This document shows positions 1-12,638 of a stretch of DNA of 64,000 bases, piece after piece. The notes beneath the pieces are model-generated. The model was not told the origin of the DNA and did not search any database. It was given only the letters and a program-made list of their open reading frames with translations. The stretch lies in assembly GCA_947579665.1 (NCBI GenBank), contig OX388349.1:20492459-20556458 (forward strand), in the 5' to 3' direction. The position numbers were made by a program, and so were the translations under genes. The stretch's first letter is position 1, and each line of letters opens with the position of its first letter. The DNA is from Sympetrum striolatum. Lineage: Eukaryota > Arthropoda > Insecta > Odonata > Libellulidae.

Positions 1-1660
1 TTGTCAATCGTTATAGCAGTTTTTTATTACGTAATTGGGTTTGTATCTTAGTTTTTCTTTATTAAGGTGGCAAAATATCAATGCATACTGACCCACATTA
101 GTATTTAAGTTAGGTAGGTCTGACATTGTAATATGTCAGTGAAGAAAATGGTAGGAGAGAAAAATTGAAATATTTAAGGTTGGGTGCCAAAGTTATAATA
201 TGTCAAAATTAAAAAGAGTTGTATATACAGGCAACTGTGAGTAAACAAATGACCTTTGGACTGCCATTTCAAACTGAAGTTAAAGAGATATTTCTCTCTT
301 AGAACTCTCCTTTATTTTTGCAAATAATAAGGGAATAAGTCTAGCGATACCAAGAGATAAGTATTACCTATGATTTATTTCTTTTCATTCTTAAGTTCTT
401 TACTTTTGGTATTATTAAGCCGTAGGAAATTGATGGAAAACCACAGGTTAGATGTATATTTTACCCTAAAGAGATAATTCAACTTCTATCACGGCACAGC
501 ATAGCATCAATAACCACTGATGAGTTAAACTAAAATTTTGTACATTTTATACATGCAACTATCACGAAATACTGACACATCACCACTACATATTTACCTG
601 AGTTGCGTCTCAAAGATAAGACTACAAAATACATAAATAAATTAAAGATACACATTTATGCATCATCACATGAAAATAATATATATCACTACTATAGCGT
701 TTAATTTATGTTTAAAAGTATATGTGTCATAAAATTTTTAACCAAGCTGAATTATTAGAGTATGTGGTTCAAATATAGGCTACGTGTTTTATTTTGAGAT
801 CTACAGTGCTTACTTATATCATTTTTGAAAGACGTTAATTTTATAATGTAATCTATAACATGTCATATATAAAATAGAATAGTAACATGCACTTAAAGTC
901 TTCATTTTTAATTGGTTTAATTAAAAAAGTTGTCATAATAAAATGATGATGATCAACTAACTTTGTGACAAAATAGATTAACGAATCTTCAAGTTAATTT
1001 AATTTCTGCATGCATTGCAAACTTAAGAATTACACTTAAGCTATAATAACGAAACTCTTCATATGAGAGTACAACATTTTACTAACTTGTGCCAGTTAAT
1101 TAATAGATGATAAAGATCAGGTGGTAATTTTAAACTCAAGTAACAATTCAAAGTCTATCACAGAGAAATATAACATCGATGATTCCTGAGCTAAAGTGTC
1201 CTTCCCATTTTATCCTACTACCCCCCTATCTGGACTTCTGCAACTCATCTTTCCTCATTAAGAAGAATAAGAAACCTTTTAAAATTTTCATTCTCTTCTT
1301 TTTGTTGTTGTATTCGTTACGTTATCACTGTAAAATAGTATTTTCCTTTAAATTTACAACTATTATGTAGAAGATTTCTTAACAATACTACACAATTGTA
1401 TGAATTGCATCACTAAATGAAGTCTTCGAAACCCAAGTTTTCATAAAGCAACACAGTTAAATATCTATAAATATAATTGCAGCGTTTTACTGTTATTGTG
1501 TTTAAATTCAATAAAAATTTGTGTTTTTTCACATTTCAAACTAAGCATAGTAATCACGTTGAAACAGCTTATTTAACGAATTTTAAAATAATTAAATTGC
1601 TTCACAAAATGCAACCCTAGAATTTGTAGTCTATCTATGACGATTACTATGTTATGACAA
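1..1660. other. AT-rich non-coding stretch
   Basis: No gene is visible. A/T runs dominate, CpG is rare, and frames are short; the 63-codon frame at 1179 is rich in F, L and K, as expected of chance translation of AT-rich DNA. I saw no tandem or inverted repeat longer than about 12 bp. Confidence 0.6.
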
Positions 1661-2140
1661 TTCGTTTCTTATGGATGAGAAAACGTATTCAAATTACCCC
1701 CATTTAGCTCTACGTCAGAATCATCAAAAGGAATTGGCTGAATAAAGGAAAGGGTTACGTCGACGAGTAACTGTTGAGGAAGGAGAGAAAGGGCATGGAA
1801 AAGGTAAGAAATGAATACGAACAGGAGAAAACAAAAGCGGAGAGAGGGGCGTGAGAATGGAGAGGTGTAGACAGATAGGAGCATCCATTATCGTACCGAA
1901 ATGCAGGATTTCCCACGGCTGACGAGAGCACCACCTGCTGGCCCCGAATCGTACTGGGTACATCATAACGATTCCGGGGAAAATGAGCCACGAAAATCGT
2001 GGGATCGGAAAAGCTTTCGAACGGCAACGGACGGAAAGTGAGTTTTCATGACTTTGATTAAGTCATTTAAGATTAACGACGGGGTCTCATTAGCGGGAAG
2101 GCGTTTCGATTCGGATTCCTTTGAAATCGGTGGGCGAAAA
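1661..2140. other. GC-richer purine-rich island
   Basis: A purine-rich arm (about 1740-1880, many GGAG and GAGA runs) passes into a CpG-bearing segment (about 1890-2110). Overlapping open frames on the minus strand result from the base composition and share no protein-like pattern. It may be a regulatory element or a non-coding exon, and the sequence alone cannot decide. Confidence 0.35.
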
Positions 2141-2419
2141 AGCGTGAACTAAATACATGGGTAGCACACGAAGAAGAGGGGGTGGTAAATTTATAAATTT
2201 ACGATTCCCTTCCATTGGGGTTAAAACGAATGCATGTGGATTCATTAACTGAGTGCCATGATACACGGAAAGTGTGTTACAGTACACAAAATTACTTTTT
2301 TTAATTATAATTCCCTTCAAAGGTTAAGCCTAAGTTTCCATAAAAAGTAACGTTGCCTGACGTATAGTCTAATTTTCCAGCAAAACAATTATTTAACACA
2401 AATTGAATCTGAGTTCATT

Positions 2420-2705
2420 TAAATCAATAATATAAGTAAAATAAATTACACCATAATAAAATAAGTTAAGCTACGATAAAAATGAAATAATCTGAAACAA
2501 TAACAATAAGAGAAATCACAGAAAAAATAACATAAATATCAATAAAGATAAGATAAATCAAAATAAAAATAAGGTAAAAACAATTAAGATGAGATAAACC
2601 ACAATGAAAATTAAATAAACGGCAATAGCCACAATAAAAATACGGCACAGAAATAACAATAACATATACCACATTAAAATTAAAAAATAAGATAAACCAC
2701 AATAA
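2420..2705. repeat. A-rich degenerate minisatellite
   Basis: An A-rich, G-poor run repeats variants of GATAAACCACAATAAAAAT with irregular spacing. The clearest units are near 2590-2620 and 2690-2705. It is a degenerate simple repeat and explains the hydrophobic minus-strand frames read across it. Confidence 0.6.
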
Positions 2706-3668
2706 ATATTTGATAGTAGTATACCGATTTCAGCTATGTTCTCCCGTTTATTTATAAACACCCTTATTGCTATGAAAAAGGCTATTATTCAAAATATGAA
2801 ACTTCAAAGAAAGAAATAAAATAAGTCTAACATTTAATTATATGGTCTACATTGAAATAATAATTTTTATATCAGTTCAAAAGTTCATGCGCATGGAAAA
2901 AGAAATCTCACAACCCCAAAGAGCTGAGAAGATATTAATCTAGACTTGAATTATGAGAAACTTTGGCTGAAAGTTTGTCCACTGCTACTTTATCGGTTGG
3001 TATGAGAGCCAATGAATTAAGCCACCTGAAAGCACGATTGCTATCGAGACAGCCCCACAAAGGGAGAGTTGTAAATTAGCCTATCTTGTTAACACATCTC
3101 ATATTTTAAATAGTGCCCACTGTGAAATGTATAATATTTAAGTTAATGAGTTTGAATAGCTAATGATGAAACGTTTTATCTCAATACGTTATTTTCAATT
3201 ATAATTTAAAGAGAACGGATTTTTGGAATCTACTTGAATCTAAAAATTACTCAAAGAGCATTATTATAAAGGAGTCTAATTATTTTCGTGAGATTATTTA
3301 TTTATTCATATATTAATTAACAATGGCTATATAATAATTTTCAGTAATTAGTATTAGTAATTTCCAATAAGGTTAATAATTTACAAATAAAGCTCTTACT
3401 GCAATTTGGCTTTAATCCAATTCTAATGAAAGATGTGGCTTTCTGTTTACGTATTTAATGAAAGTTAACGGAAGAGCACCAATTTCTTTCTTCTCTACAA
3501 GCTCGTTTCAGAAGCCAATTCAAAATCCCATTAATGGTCAAATTGCTCGCACTTATAACTCACGTTCCTGAATATGCAGTCGGGAAGGAAAGAGTTCATG
3601 ACGGAATGCCATAAGGCAAAACTTATCACTCTGGAAATCGACCTGTGGAAATATTCTCTTTGTTTTCA
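2706..3668. other. AT-rich non-coding stretch
   Basis: Nothing recognisable. Mixed AT-rich sequence with one slightly GC-richer patch at about 3470-3660 leading into the tandem duplication that follows. Confidence 0.5.
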
Positions 3669-3890
3669 CTTCCTCCCTCGCCCATTCTTGATTTTCCGTC
3701 CGTTTTACGTTCTAGTTCTTTGCAAATTACTTCTATTACACGATGATTGCACTTATAAGTTCACTTATTATATGTTTTCCCTTCCTCCCTCTCCCATTCT
3801 TGATTTTCCGTCCGTTTTACGTTTTAGTCCTTTGCAAATTACTTCTATTACACGATGATTGCACTTATAAGTTCAATAAATATATGTTTA
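3669..3890. repeat. 112-bp tandem duplication
   Basis: Two adjacent units, 3669-3780 and 3781-about 3890, align at an offset of 112 bp over roughly 100 bases with only a handful of differences. Both contain TTGATTTTCCGTCCGTTTTA and TTACACGATGATTGCACTTA. The 94-codon frame at 3574-3858 runs through both units and is therefore partly duplicated, which argues against a gene. The high identity suggests a recent local duplication. Confidence 0.9.
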
Positions 3891-4848
3891 TCACATGAAT
3901 ACTACACTTATTTACTGCAAAGAATCAAGATCTGGGTTATGCTTCGAATGGTTATTCGAAGGGAATAGCTATTCTCTGAACGAATAACTTTATTTAAGTA
4001 AAATTCAGCGAAAGATGAGAAATTTGATAAATAATCCAGTTGTACTTGCACGATTGATTTAGAAGTTTACATCTAAACGTAAACAGATTCGCGAGACTAG
4101 TCAATTAGTGGAAGTATATTAAGAAACCTTCGCTTGGTTGGAAAATAATTCTAATTGTTGTCTCAAATTTTAGTTACCAATTGTAATTAAGTCAATGGTG
4201 TCTGGTTTCATCTGATGGCATGAGATAACAGCAAGATGAACATTAGAGGATTGGATAAACGAAATCCAGTTTTATCATGGTCTTCTTGATATTGTATAAA
4301 CTGAAACTACTAGTATTCACTAATTTATTTTTACTACAACTCGCAAATTTTATTTTTAATCAGTCAGATTAGCTAATTTAATTCAAAAAAGAAAACTTTG
4401 TGAATACAGGTTTATTTTTTTAAAGGAGGCAGCTCATAATTTTCAAGTCAATATAATTACATTAATCCAAGTTGGAAAATTTCAGTTCAATGTCTTATTG
4501 TTAGTCGTGAAAATATCTAAGCTATATTTCTCTTATATCTATAAATTCCTATAAGTCAAAGTTTTTTTGAAGTTACAATACTGCCAGCTTGTCAGTACTA
4601 TAGCCTATCAAATCCTGGTGTGATAGACCAATCACAATAAACGGTCTTACACGTTTATTATATACCTGAAACGGCCTATTAAAAAAATATATAACTGGAC
4701 CAGATTCAATTCTGTTAAGAAACTTATGCAATTCACTAACAGCTTAAGTTTATAAAATATTTTATGGTTAAGAACTTCAAAACTGAAGCAAATACCCAAG
4801 TTCCTACGTAAAGATTATTTTTACCCAACTTTCTCCACAAATACTGGC
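3891..4848. other. AT-rich non-coding stretch
   Basis: I see no gene, repeat or strong signal here apart from short A/T runs. Confidence 0.5.
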
Positions 4849-5340
4849 TCAGATTGTTATTAAAAGTAACAAAATTCGATTTGAGGTAGGTCTATATTGT
4901 TTAATCGTAAGGCGTTCATTTATTTCCTTCCTTGAAGCACAACTCCACTCCACCCATTTCCTTCTTGCTTTCTCAACGAACCGTTCGCTCAGGGAATCGC
5001 TCAACTCCTCTCCGACTTTAAAGAGGAAAGTTGTGACCATTGCAGATTCGTGGTGGTTGGTGTTGAAGCCGTTTAGATGGCGTCTGATGATTTCTACGTT
5101 CGGAATTATCTTTCTCATTTTTTCCCCTCCCTCATGAACTGATCAATGGAGATACAGGGAAACTTACATTTTCTCATGAAAATATTAGTACATGAGAGCT
5201 CCATTAAGTGCGACAGATTTTGTAAGAAAATTGGTACTAAAGAAACAAAAACGTATTTAATAAGCAGGGCAATTCTTGGTGCTCTGCTTCGGTTTGGATT
5301 CAACTGGCCCGCGAAGTGATAGATTCCCTTCAAGTTGATT
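4849..5340. other. Moderately GC-rich patch
   Basis: It contains some CpG and one ATGGCG core at 5077-5082. Two minus-strand frames of 89 and 72 codons overlap by a few bases but lack recognisable motifs. I treat the patch as non-coding. Confidence 0.3.
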
Positions 5341-6529
5341 ATCCTCTAACTCAGTAGCGGAGCAACTGAAGTTCATTGCGTATACATTAAAAAATTATTT
5401 ATTTAACCTAACCTACGAGTTTACTTGCATCCCAGATAGAGTCCCCTACATCAAAATATGTTACTTCTTATTTGCAAATTTTCTTCCATAAATTAATGCT
5501 AAAAGACCTGAAGATTACTCCATAATCTACAATGTTTTGCCTTAGAAACAAAAATAAAAACGACCGCAAAGTAAACTATTACAAAATTCAATAAATATAT
5601 GAGATTTTAACTTAAAAGATGAAGTATTTAATAATTTTTAAAATAATGTGTAAGATATGATAGCTAACCTAAGTTTGCATACAGTTATTAATAAACGATA
5701 ACATACAAGCGATTAAAACAAAATAATTCCTTAGCTGTGGTTTTTTTTGTTTAACTACCTTTAGTTGCAAAGATTATTCCCTTTTTGTATTCTTTCTTAT
5801 TGCTTTTATCTCTGAGTGATGCGGATAAAAACTGCTATATCTGACTGAGATTGACTAACATAATTTATCACATAAATTAAGACCTGGTTTCCATGTCGAA
5901 ATTTGGATAGAAATGTTTTTACCAGCTAGGTACATATTAAATATTATCTGTAATTATTCGAAAAAAGTTGCGATGTGAGAGCAAACTTTACGCCTGATAC
6001 TCTTGTTTAAACTCAATTAATACTTAAATTTATTGAGTTGAAAAAATGAGTTCAAATAAATAATTCAATCAGAATGTAAATAAAACGTGTCAAGACTGTT
6101 AGACCTATGATCCCAATGGAAATAGAACAATGAAAATTGTCATGAATGTCTTAAATATATCTTTTAAACTTTCTAATAATTTATTCCTAAAACCTAAGGT
6201 CTGAGCAAGTTGTCGTTGTCATTCAGACATATTAAATTAGATTTAGATTTAAATTTTTAAAATTACGTGTATATTAAATTGTAAGCATTAGAATTTGAAA
6301 AAAGGTTTATGCTTTTCATAAATTAAAAAAGGATGGGGAAAACTCGGTCATACAATTCATTTCTAATTCGGACATTAGGTATTCCAATAAAAATGAGAAA
6401 AATTCTGTTTTTTAACTCTTCTATCGAAAACGTCTATATTCTACAATATAAAGTAGTTCCTTAAGGAATCAAGAATATATTTATCCTCTTTGGTGGGGAT
6501 TATATTAGCTCGATCAGATATATTTTAAG
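5341..6529. other. AT-rich non-coding stretch
   Basis: Nothing is supported here beyond A/T-rich low-complexity sequence. Confidence 0.5.
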
Positions 6530-7020
6530 AGTGTGCGGTCTGGAGGAGATTTGGGGCGATTTGATTTACGAAAAAGCAAATCTGGGAAGGACTTATATTC
6601 GAGGAAATCCATGAAAAAAAGATTAAGCTCATCGTTTAATTTACGATCCGACGCTAATAACAGCGCGGGTCTGTAGGATCAACATATATTTGCGTTTCGG
6701 GTCAAAGAAAATTAATTCCAAATATATCGATCTTCCGCGGTAATTTATTAAGTTTCCGGAGATAATCAAATAAAAGTTTGGAAAGAGTGTCGTTCTGTTC
6801 GCAAATGACAAAATATCGTTATTTTTTGAGGGGAAGCTTTAATGCCCACCTAACCCACATTCGGAATTCGTATAATCTTTAACCTTATCATTAGCCTTTT
6901 GGGCTTATTTATATTCCGATGTATTTAGAGGAATTCAAGGTTACTGAATAAACATTCCGAATGAAATGCGTTAGTAAACAGAGAGGTAAATAATGCTAAG
7001 CTGGGGCCATTAAATTAACT
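6530..7020. other. GC-richer island
   Basis: CpG-containing sequence (for example TTCCGCGG near 6733 and CAGCGCGGG near 6661) lies between AT-rich flanks. There is no frame of note. Possible cis-regulatory element. Confidence 0.3.
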
Positions 7021-8999
7021 TACAAAGAGAGAAGGGCTGTTACGAATTATTGATACAATAGGAATTATATATATACGCAGCTGAGGATTTATCAAATGAA
7101 GTCATCATATATCTTGAAATTCTCTTATATTTCGAGACAAAATAGCTTGAAAATACGGGTTTAGGGTAAATCTTCACGAATATCATAATAATATTTTTAC
7201 TGATGAATATGGTGCTATGTAAAGGTCACGGGGATCTCCAATCTCCTGTTAACTTCTATTTAAACGTTGGTGTTATTCTTCTAATATAGTTCAATTACAG
7301 AGTATTGAAAAAACCACATACGTAATTGAAAGAAAATATCTCAAATATTTGATAAGTATAAATATTATTTTAGTTCTTACTAAAGCTTTGGCGTATGAAA
7401 GGAAATATTCTCTAATTCCCTTAACTTTTAGATAAAAGTGTCTTTATTTGCATTTAACTTCATGGAAAAAAATCTTGCGTAACTATAACAATGCTTTTGG
7501 TATTTTGTGTTTTTGTATGTAACAAGGTGAAATCTACGATTACTATCATATCGCCCATCAATAAATACATATAACATAACAGAAAAATATTAAGATGATA
7601 TAACGATAGAATGAATAATTAAATTTTGACTACTTTTAATAATAAATTAGATAGTGTAAATAAATAGGAAAATTGATTTTTTCTTCCTTGAATAAGCCCT
7701 TGTGACTCAAATTACCCAATAAATATCTCCTTTACAAAAATTTCTTTTTAATTAACTTAAAGATGTTTTCAAAAGAAATTTAATTGATTGAGGTTCTGTT
7801 GGAGTATATTGATATATGGAGTGAATATGGAGGACTTGTATTTATTTGATATAATTGTCTAAAAAAATATCAGTCGGTAAGTATATGATACTGGATGTCT
7901 GATGAGACTGTGAAGATCATAGAAATGGGATGGAAACACTATTTTAACTTAAGTTGCTTTTTAACGTTTGCAGTGATTTTTAAGGCTCGAGGAGTTGTTA
8001 TGCAGATACCTGTGACTCATGGAAAATATCAAGATCCCACAAGTCAATGATCGTTCAATTCTCTGCTGACCGATGACAGCAGTGCAGGATAACGATAGCC
8101 ACGCGATGGTATAATTAGTAAATGGCATGCGCTGTCTGATAGGGAAAGATTAAACGTTTAATTTACTAAATAGACGGAGCCTATCGGAACTATTACTTTG
8201 ATATCAATTCTATCAATATTTGTGTCCTTAAATTCCCCGATAAAAATTCCATTCGTTTATGAAGACATATAAAGTATAAGATCATCTTGCCATAAATGAT
8301 TGTATAATTGACTTTTTAGAATGAGTATACTGATTGCCTCTTTGGCACAAAAACTATAGTAGTAGTATAGAACAATGTAGTATTGAATACTATATTATCC
8401 TCAAAATGTACCTCTATGATATGCACTGTCTAAATATACGTTTTATACATACGTTTGACTGGTGACCCTATAATAAATGCTTTCTGATGCAAGCATCTGA
8501 AAAACACAAGCGTCAAATAGTTTCAAATTACAAATTTAATTTTCCTTAAATGCTCACTGAAAAAATAAGACCAAAGAAAATTATTCTCATTTCGGTGAAG
8601 GCGCTAATGCGATGTAAAGGGAGCCTCTAAATTGAAGTTTGTCGTAAACTTTAACTAATTAAATGTAAAAAGAAAAGTCATCCTGTTAATTTACTTTAAA
8701 GCTAGATTATACCCTAAAATGTCATTCTAAGGAAATGTACTATTAGAAACAACTGTAATGTATATGTAATAAAATTTAATGTATTTTAGGGTATATTTGA
8801 AAGAGATAATTATGGTGAAGTTGTAAGAGTGATATGAAATTGTATAACTGAAATTATTGTAATGTAGATTTAGTGACTTGCCTACTTGCCCTACTTTTCG
8901 ATGAGTTGCTAATAAAAGAATAGTCATTCGTCGAGCTGCGAATACCGTAAATTTCAATTCATATTCTTTTCCGACGTTTGTCTCTCGCAATTATACTTT
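7021..8999. other. AT-rich non-coding stretch
   Basis: Nothing recognisable. The segment around 7980-8130 is slightly less AT-rich. The 87-codon minus-strand frame at 8727-8990 ends in an AT-derived K/Y/I tail and is not credible. Confidence 0.5.
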
Positions 9000-9690
9000 T
9001 TAGGCGATTGAAAAACTGACCGCAAGAGAATACAGAAATGAAACTAAATGGACGAAAATGACGGCACATAAAGAAATAATAAGAAAGGAGGAAAACTGCG
9101 TGGAAAAGGAGGAGTGAGGTGGCGTGTCCCTCCACGGAGGGGAAGGGATGGAAAATCTAAAGCTCAAGACAGCTCACAAATGAGAACAGGGTTCCTTACT
9201 TACCGGACGCTATAAGTGGTTTCTGAAGCAAAGAAGAGATGGCGGAAGTGAGGAGGGACGGCACCGCAGTGATGGAGAGGAGACAGTGGGACACGAGATA
9301 TTGATAAATATCTCAAACAGCACTCAGTCTGGAGGAAGGAAGTCGGGGGCCGCTTTGGAGACTTCGGGAGAAGGCTTTTTTTGGCGATAAGATCGAAGTT
9401 TTAGGTACGAGAAAGAGAGTGTGACGACGAGGGAGTTTAGCCACGCAGAGTCCTTCTCTCGGATAACAATGGGCGGAGGAACTTACGATTGCGACTCTGA
9501 AAGCGGGAGATGGATGGCCCACGCTCGGGTCTTTCATGTACGGAGCGACCGTTTGAATGTTAACTCTCCGCTCGCAGCGCTGTTCCTGGATAAGAATTGG
9601 CGTACTTTACTCGAAAGAGGAAAGATGTAGTCAAGGGTCAGGGGGGGCATGAAATATACGCTCGTAAACTCGATAAGATATTCCACAACG
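9000..9690. other. GC-rich island, purine-rich left half
   Basis: The left half (9050-9300) is strongly purine-rich on the plus strand and includes GATGGCGGAAG at 9239. The right half (9310-9660) is CpG-bearing. Frames on both strands overlap each other (9421 plus, 9313 and 9534 minus), a sign of composition rather than coding. A splice-donor-like site lies on the minus strand near 9203. Confidence 0.35.
9204..9222 (-). other. Possible 19-nt micro-exon (weak)
   Basis: On the minus strand a pyrimidine-rich tract ending in TTTGCTTCAG is followed by 19 nt and then the donor-like GTAAGTAAGG. The pair of signals is well formed, but a match this short can arise by chance in a pyrimidine-rich island. 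No open frame ties it to a gene. Confidence 0.12.
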
Positions 9691-9749
9691 GGAATGAAAA
9701 ATATAATTTTAATACGAATAAATCTGCACTGATGATAGATAAACACAAT

Positions 9750-10190
9750 CTATATGAAATACACTCAACCTCATAATAATATAGAAAATAATTTTTAATT
9801 AAATGTCATAAGGTAGCAGTCCCAACCATTGTCTAACAACACAAAAACACTTCACAGTACCTTAGAAAAAAATGTCTTTTACTAATAAACATCCCATAAT
9901 AACCTCACTCTATTAAACAACAATATTAGAATACACACAAACTTGACTAAAAAAACCCCTATTTACTCAAAATTACCGATTTTTTGTACCAACTACAATA
10001 CATTTACACCATAGATATCCAGTAATTATAGCTACTACTTATATCATTCACATCGTTCCTTAGCTGAGCCACGCATCCTTTATCAGATCGACGATCATTA
10101 CACCAACAAATTAACAATAAGTTAAAAATAAACCTCAAATCATTCCATTATTTTACAACTAACACCAAAATCTGCATCTAAACTCCTTTT
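9750..10190. other. G-poor, C/A-biased stretch
   Basis: On the plus strand G is scarce and C and A dominate, unlike the flanks. It ends just before the retrotransposon 3' end at 10380, so it may be older body sequence of that element, but no coding remnant is readable. Confidence 0.3.
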
Positions 10191-10379
10191 TGTTTTTAGG
10201 TAAAGGTTTGGAGACCTCTTCAGGCAGCATACTCCATTATTTAACCCTTCTCTTCGTTAACGATTACTTGGTGATATCAATCCTTTAATTCCTTGGTCTA
10301 ATTTAATTAATGTCAGTTTAGTGAAGCTAATTTATTTTATCTGATTGTTTGTAATGCAGTTATGTTTTTCTCCTTTCTT

Positions 10380-10695
10380 TTTGTACAATATGTATATTTT
10401 CACTGCCTGTCCTTCATAACCCTTTTCTTTCTCCTTCATCAAAAATATAACTTTCTATTGTAGGTTTCGCAGGTTTTTCACACTCCCCTTCTAGTGAGTG
10501 TTTTCCTGCAGTGGACATTTTTTCCTGAGCCCTCAGCTTAGGTTTTTTAAAATCCACATTCTAGTTTTCTTCGCGTACTTTTGCAAACTATCTCTTTCTT
10601 TCTGTTTCGAATATGACGATGGGTTAAGTATAAGAAGAGACTTTCTAGTCTCAATCTCACCCGAATAAAGTCCATTTATTATTATTATTATTGAT
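10380..10695 (+). mobile_element. Non-LTR retrotransposon 3' end, copy A
   Basis: This T-rich segment ends with a short stem-loop (GAGAC...GTCTC, 10637-10652), then GAATAAAG at 10662-10670, then (TTA)n running to 10693. The order stem-loop, AATAAA-like signal and short tandem tail is typical of 3' ends of non-LTR retrotransposons or the SINEs they mobilise. The same terminal layout recurs at 12566-12638, and the upstream part (CAGGTTTTTCAC at 10470 and about 100 bases after it) aligns with 27180-27300. No reverse transcriptase coding is left upstream, so this is a 5'-truncated copy. I cannot assign the clade. Confidence 0.65.
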
Positions 10696-10931
10696 TTATA
10701 TTTATTGTCACTTCGCGATGTAGAACGAGGTCCATCTATTTTTCTATTCAATTCCTTCCTTGCATCGACTCGAAGAGCCTATTAATCGATTTACTCTGCG
10801 CCTTTTTCTAACGTTTCAGAACTGAAAAACTTTGCCTCTCTAATTTATACTACCGGCTGCTTTCTGATATAGTTTTTCAGTCTTTACTGCATACATTTTA
10901 TGATGCGGATTCTATATACCTGAAAGGATAT

Positions 10932-10983
10932 AGAGAGAAGTTGAACTAAAGAGAGAAGTTGAACTAAAGAGAGAAGTTGAAAT
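10932..10983. repeat. 18-bp tandem repeat, about 2.8 copies
   Basis: The unit AGAGAGAAGTTGAACTAA occurs perfectly twice (10932-10949 and 10950-10967), followed by a partial third copy. It is a small, apparently young minisatellite. Confidence 0.95.
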
Positions 10984-12565
10984 GACAGAGCACCCCACTA
11001 TATAGAGAAAATGTTTGCTTTCTAGTTACGTAAAAAGGTACCTCATTATTAGAATTTCCTATCAGCTGACATCCTTCTTTGCGATATGTGGTAAATGACC
11101 GCTAGTCCACAAGATAATTCAATTTGATTAGCGTTATTCCGTTTAATATTTTTTCATTAAAGGTAATGATGAATAAAGATAGTGATTTTCTAAGTGATAA
11201 GTGGAATGGATTACGATACGACTGTTTTGAACAGGGCGCTGAGATATAAAACTCAGTCGCTACTTATAGGATCAATGCAAACTTTGATAATCACGGCTGA
11301 TACACAAAGCGTTTATTGTATAAGGAATTTTTAATGCCAAGTAATATCGAATATAAAACAATAGAAAGTACTATACATTCTCAAAATCTAGAGACACTTT
11401 AAAAAATAGCGGCGATCTCCCAGACGATCAGATTGTAAGGAATCTTGATTAATATAGTTATTTATGGGCTTAGGATCAGAATGGGGGCGATTTGTCTTAT
11501 ACTTTGATCAACTGTGATGGTTATCTACTCGACCACTATCGACCTTGACTCACAAAGAATGACTATCTATCACGAATAGAGCAGTTAAAGATTCAAACAC
11601 GATTTTTGATTTCGCTATATCGTTTATAATTTAAACGTATCGCATATGATTTTACATCGAATAGCATTTATTGTTTTTACAGTTGTTTCTTCTTTAAATT
11701 TTATCCCTTATGCCAAATATATTTTCTATCCTAAACAAAACGGTGTTAATGAGTTAGAAAATATTTGATTTTAATGTATCAGCATTTGGATGTTATTGAT
11801 CGGTAACGTCACCTTTGGTTTAACATTCGTGTGATGCTGGGCTAAGTTGACGAATATGTATTTTGCAGATGACAGGGATTCGTAATTATGTGTAAATCAA
11901 GGTAAATTCAGCTAACATTTTCAAGCATAGCATATATTGCATCTTCTGTGAGACTGCTCGGAGATCTATGCGAGCAAATAATATATCATATAGAAATGGA
12001 AACTAAATAAAAAGTACTAATAATTTTCGACAACAAATAAACCCTGATCATTCCCATAAGATGAGTGTGAGAATGAGCATTCATATATATGGGGCTGTAA
12101 ATAATTTAAATGACAATTTTTCGGACAGTTTATGATTTAGTACGAAAGAGCAGTAAAGTTTACTATCTTTTTGGATACTTTAGATTAAATGGAATTAGAA
12201 CAGTGCTCTAATGCATATCTAGCAGTTAATTATAACAGTGAGATATTTGTTTTAAAATTATGTGTTAATAAATTCGGGTGGTTACGCCAAGTCTTGGTAA
12301 ACTTAAAGCTCTTGACGTAAATAAATTACACCTGACAAAGCCGTTGAAGTTCGTAGCACCGGTTGCATGAGATGCAGGGAAAAGAGTCCCAAAGGTTGCA
12401 TATCTTTAGGGAACTCTCCAGGAAGGCTGTCCACATTATTTATGCGTAAGTAAATGAAAGATACATTTTCATCAATGGCTTAAATCTCCAAATTTTGGCT
12501 CACCGCGTGGAGTATTATTAAAAATATACAATCTGACAATCGTAAACGATATGAATTAACTGAAA
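10984..12565. other. AT-rich non-coding stretch
   Basis: There is no gene and no repeat I can define. Many A/T runs. The GC-richer moments near 12300-12430 are too short to call an island. Confidence 0.5.
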
Positions 12566-12638
12566 ATGGGTTAGATGGAAGAGGAGACCTCAAGTCTTAA
12601 AATCGTTTGAATAAAGACTTGTTATTATTATTATTATA
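12566..12638 (+). mobile_element. Non-LTR retrotransposon 3' end, copy B
   Basis: It starts with GGGTTAGATGGAAGAGGAGA, continues with an imperfect AGAC/GTCT stem, then GAATAAAG (12609-12616) and (TTA)n to 12636. Copy A has the matching series GGGTTA, AAGA-GAGAC, GTCT, GAATAAAG and (TTA)n in the same order and orientation. It is a very short 5'-truncated insertion, or the only recognisable part of an older one. Confidence 0.6.
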
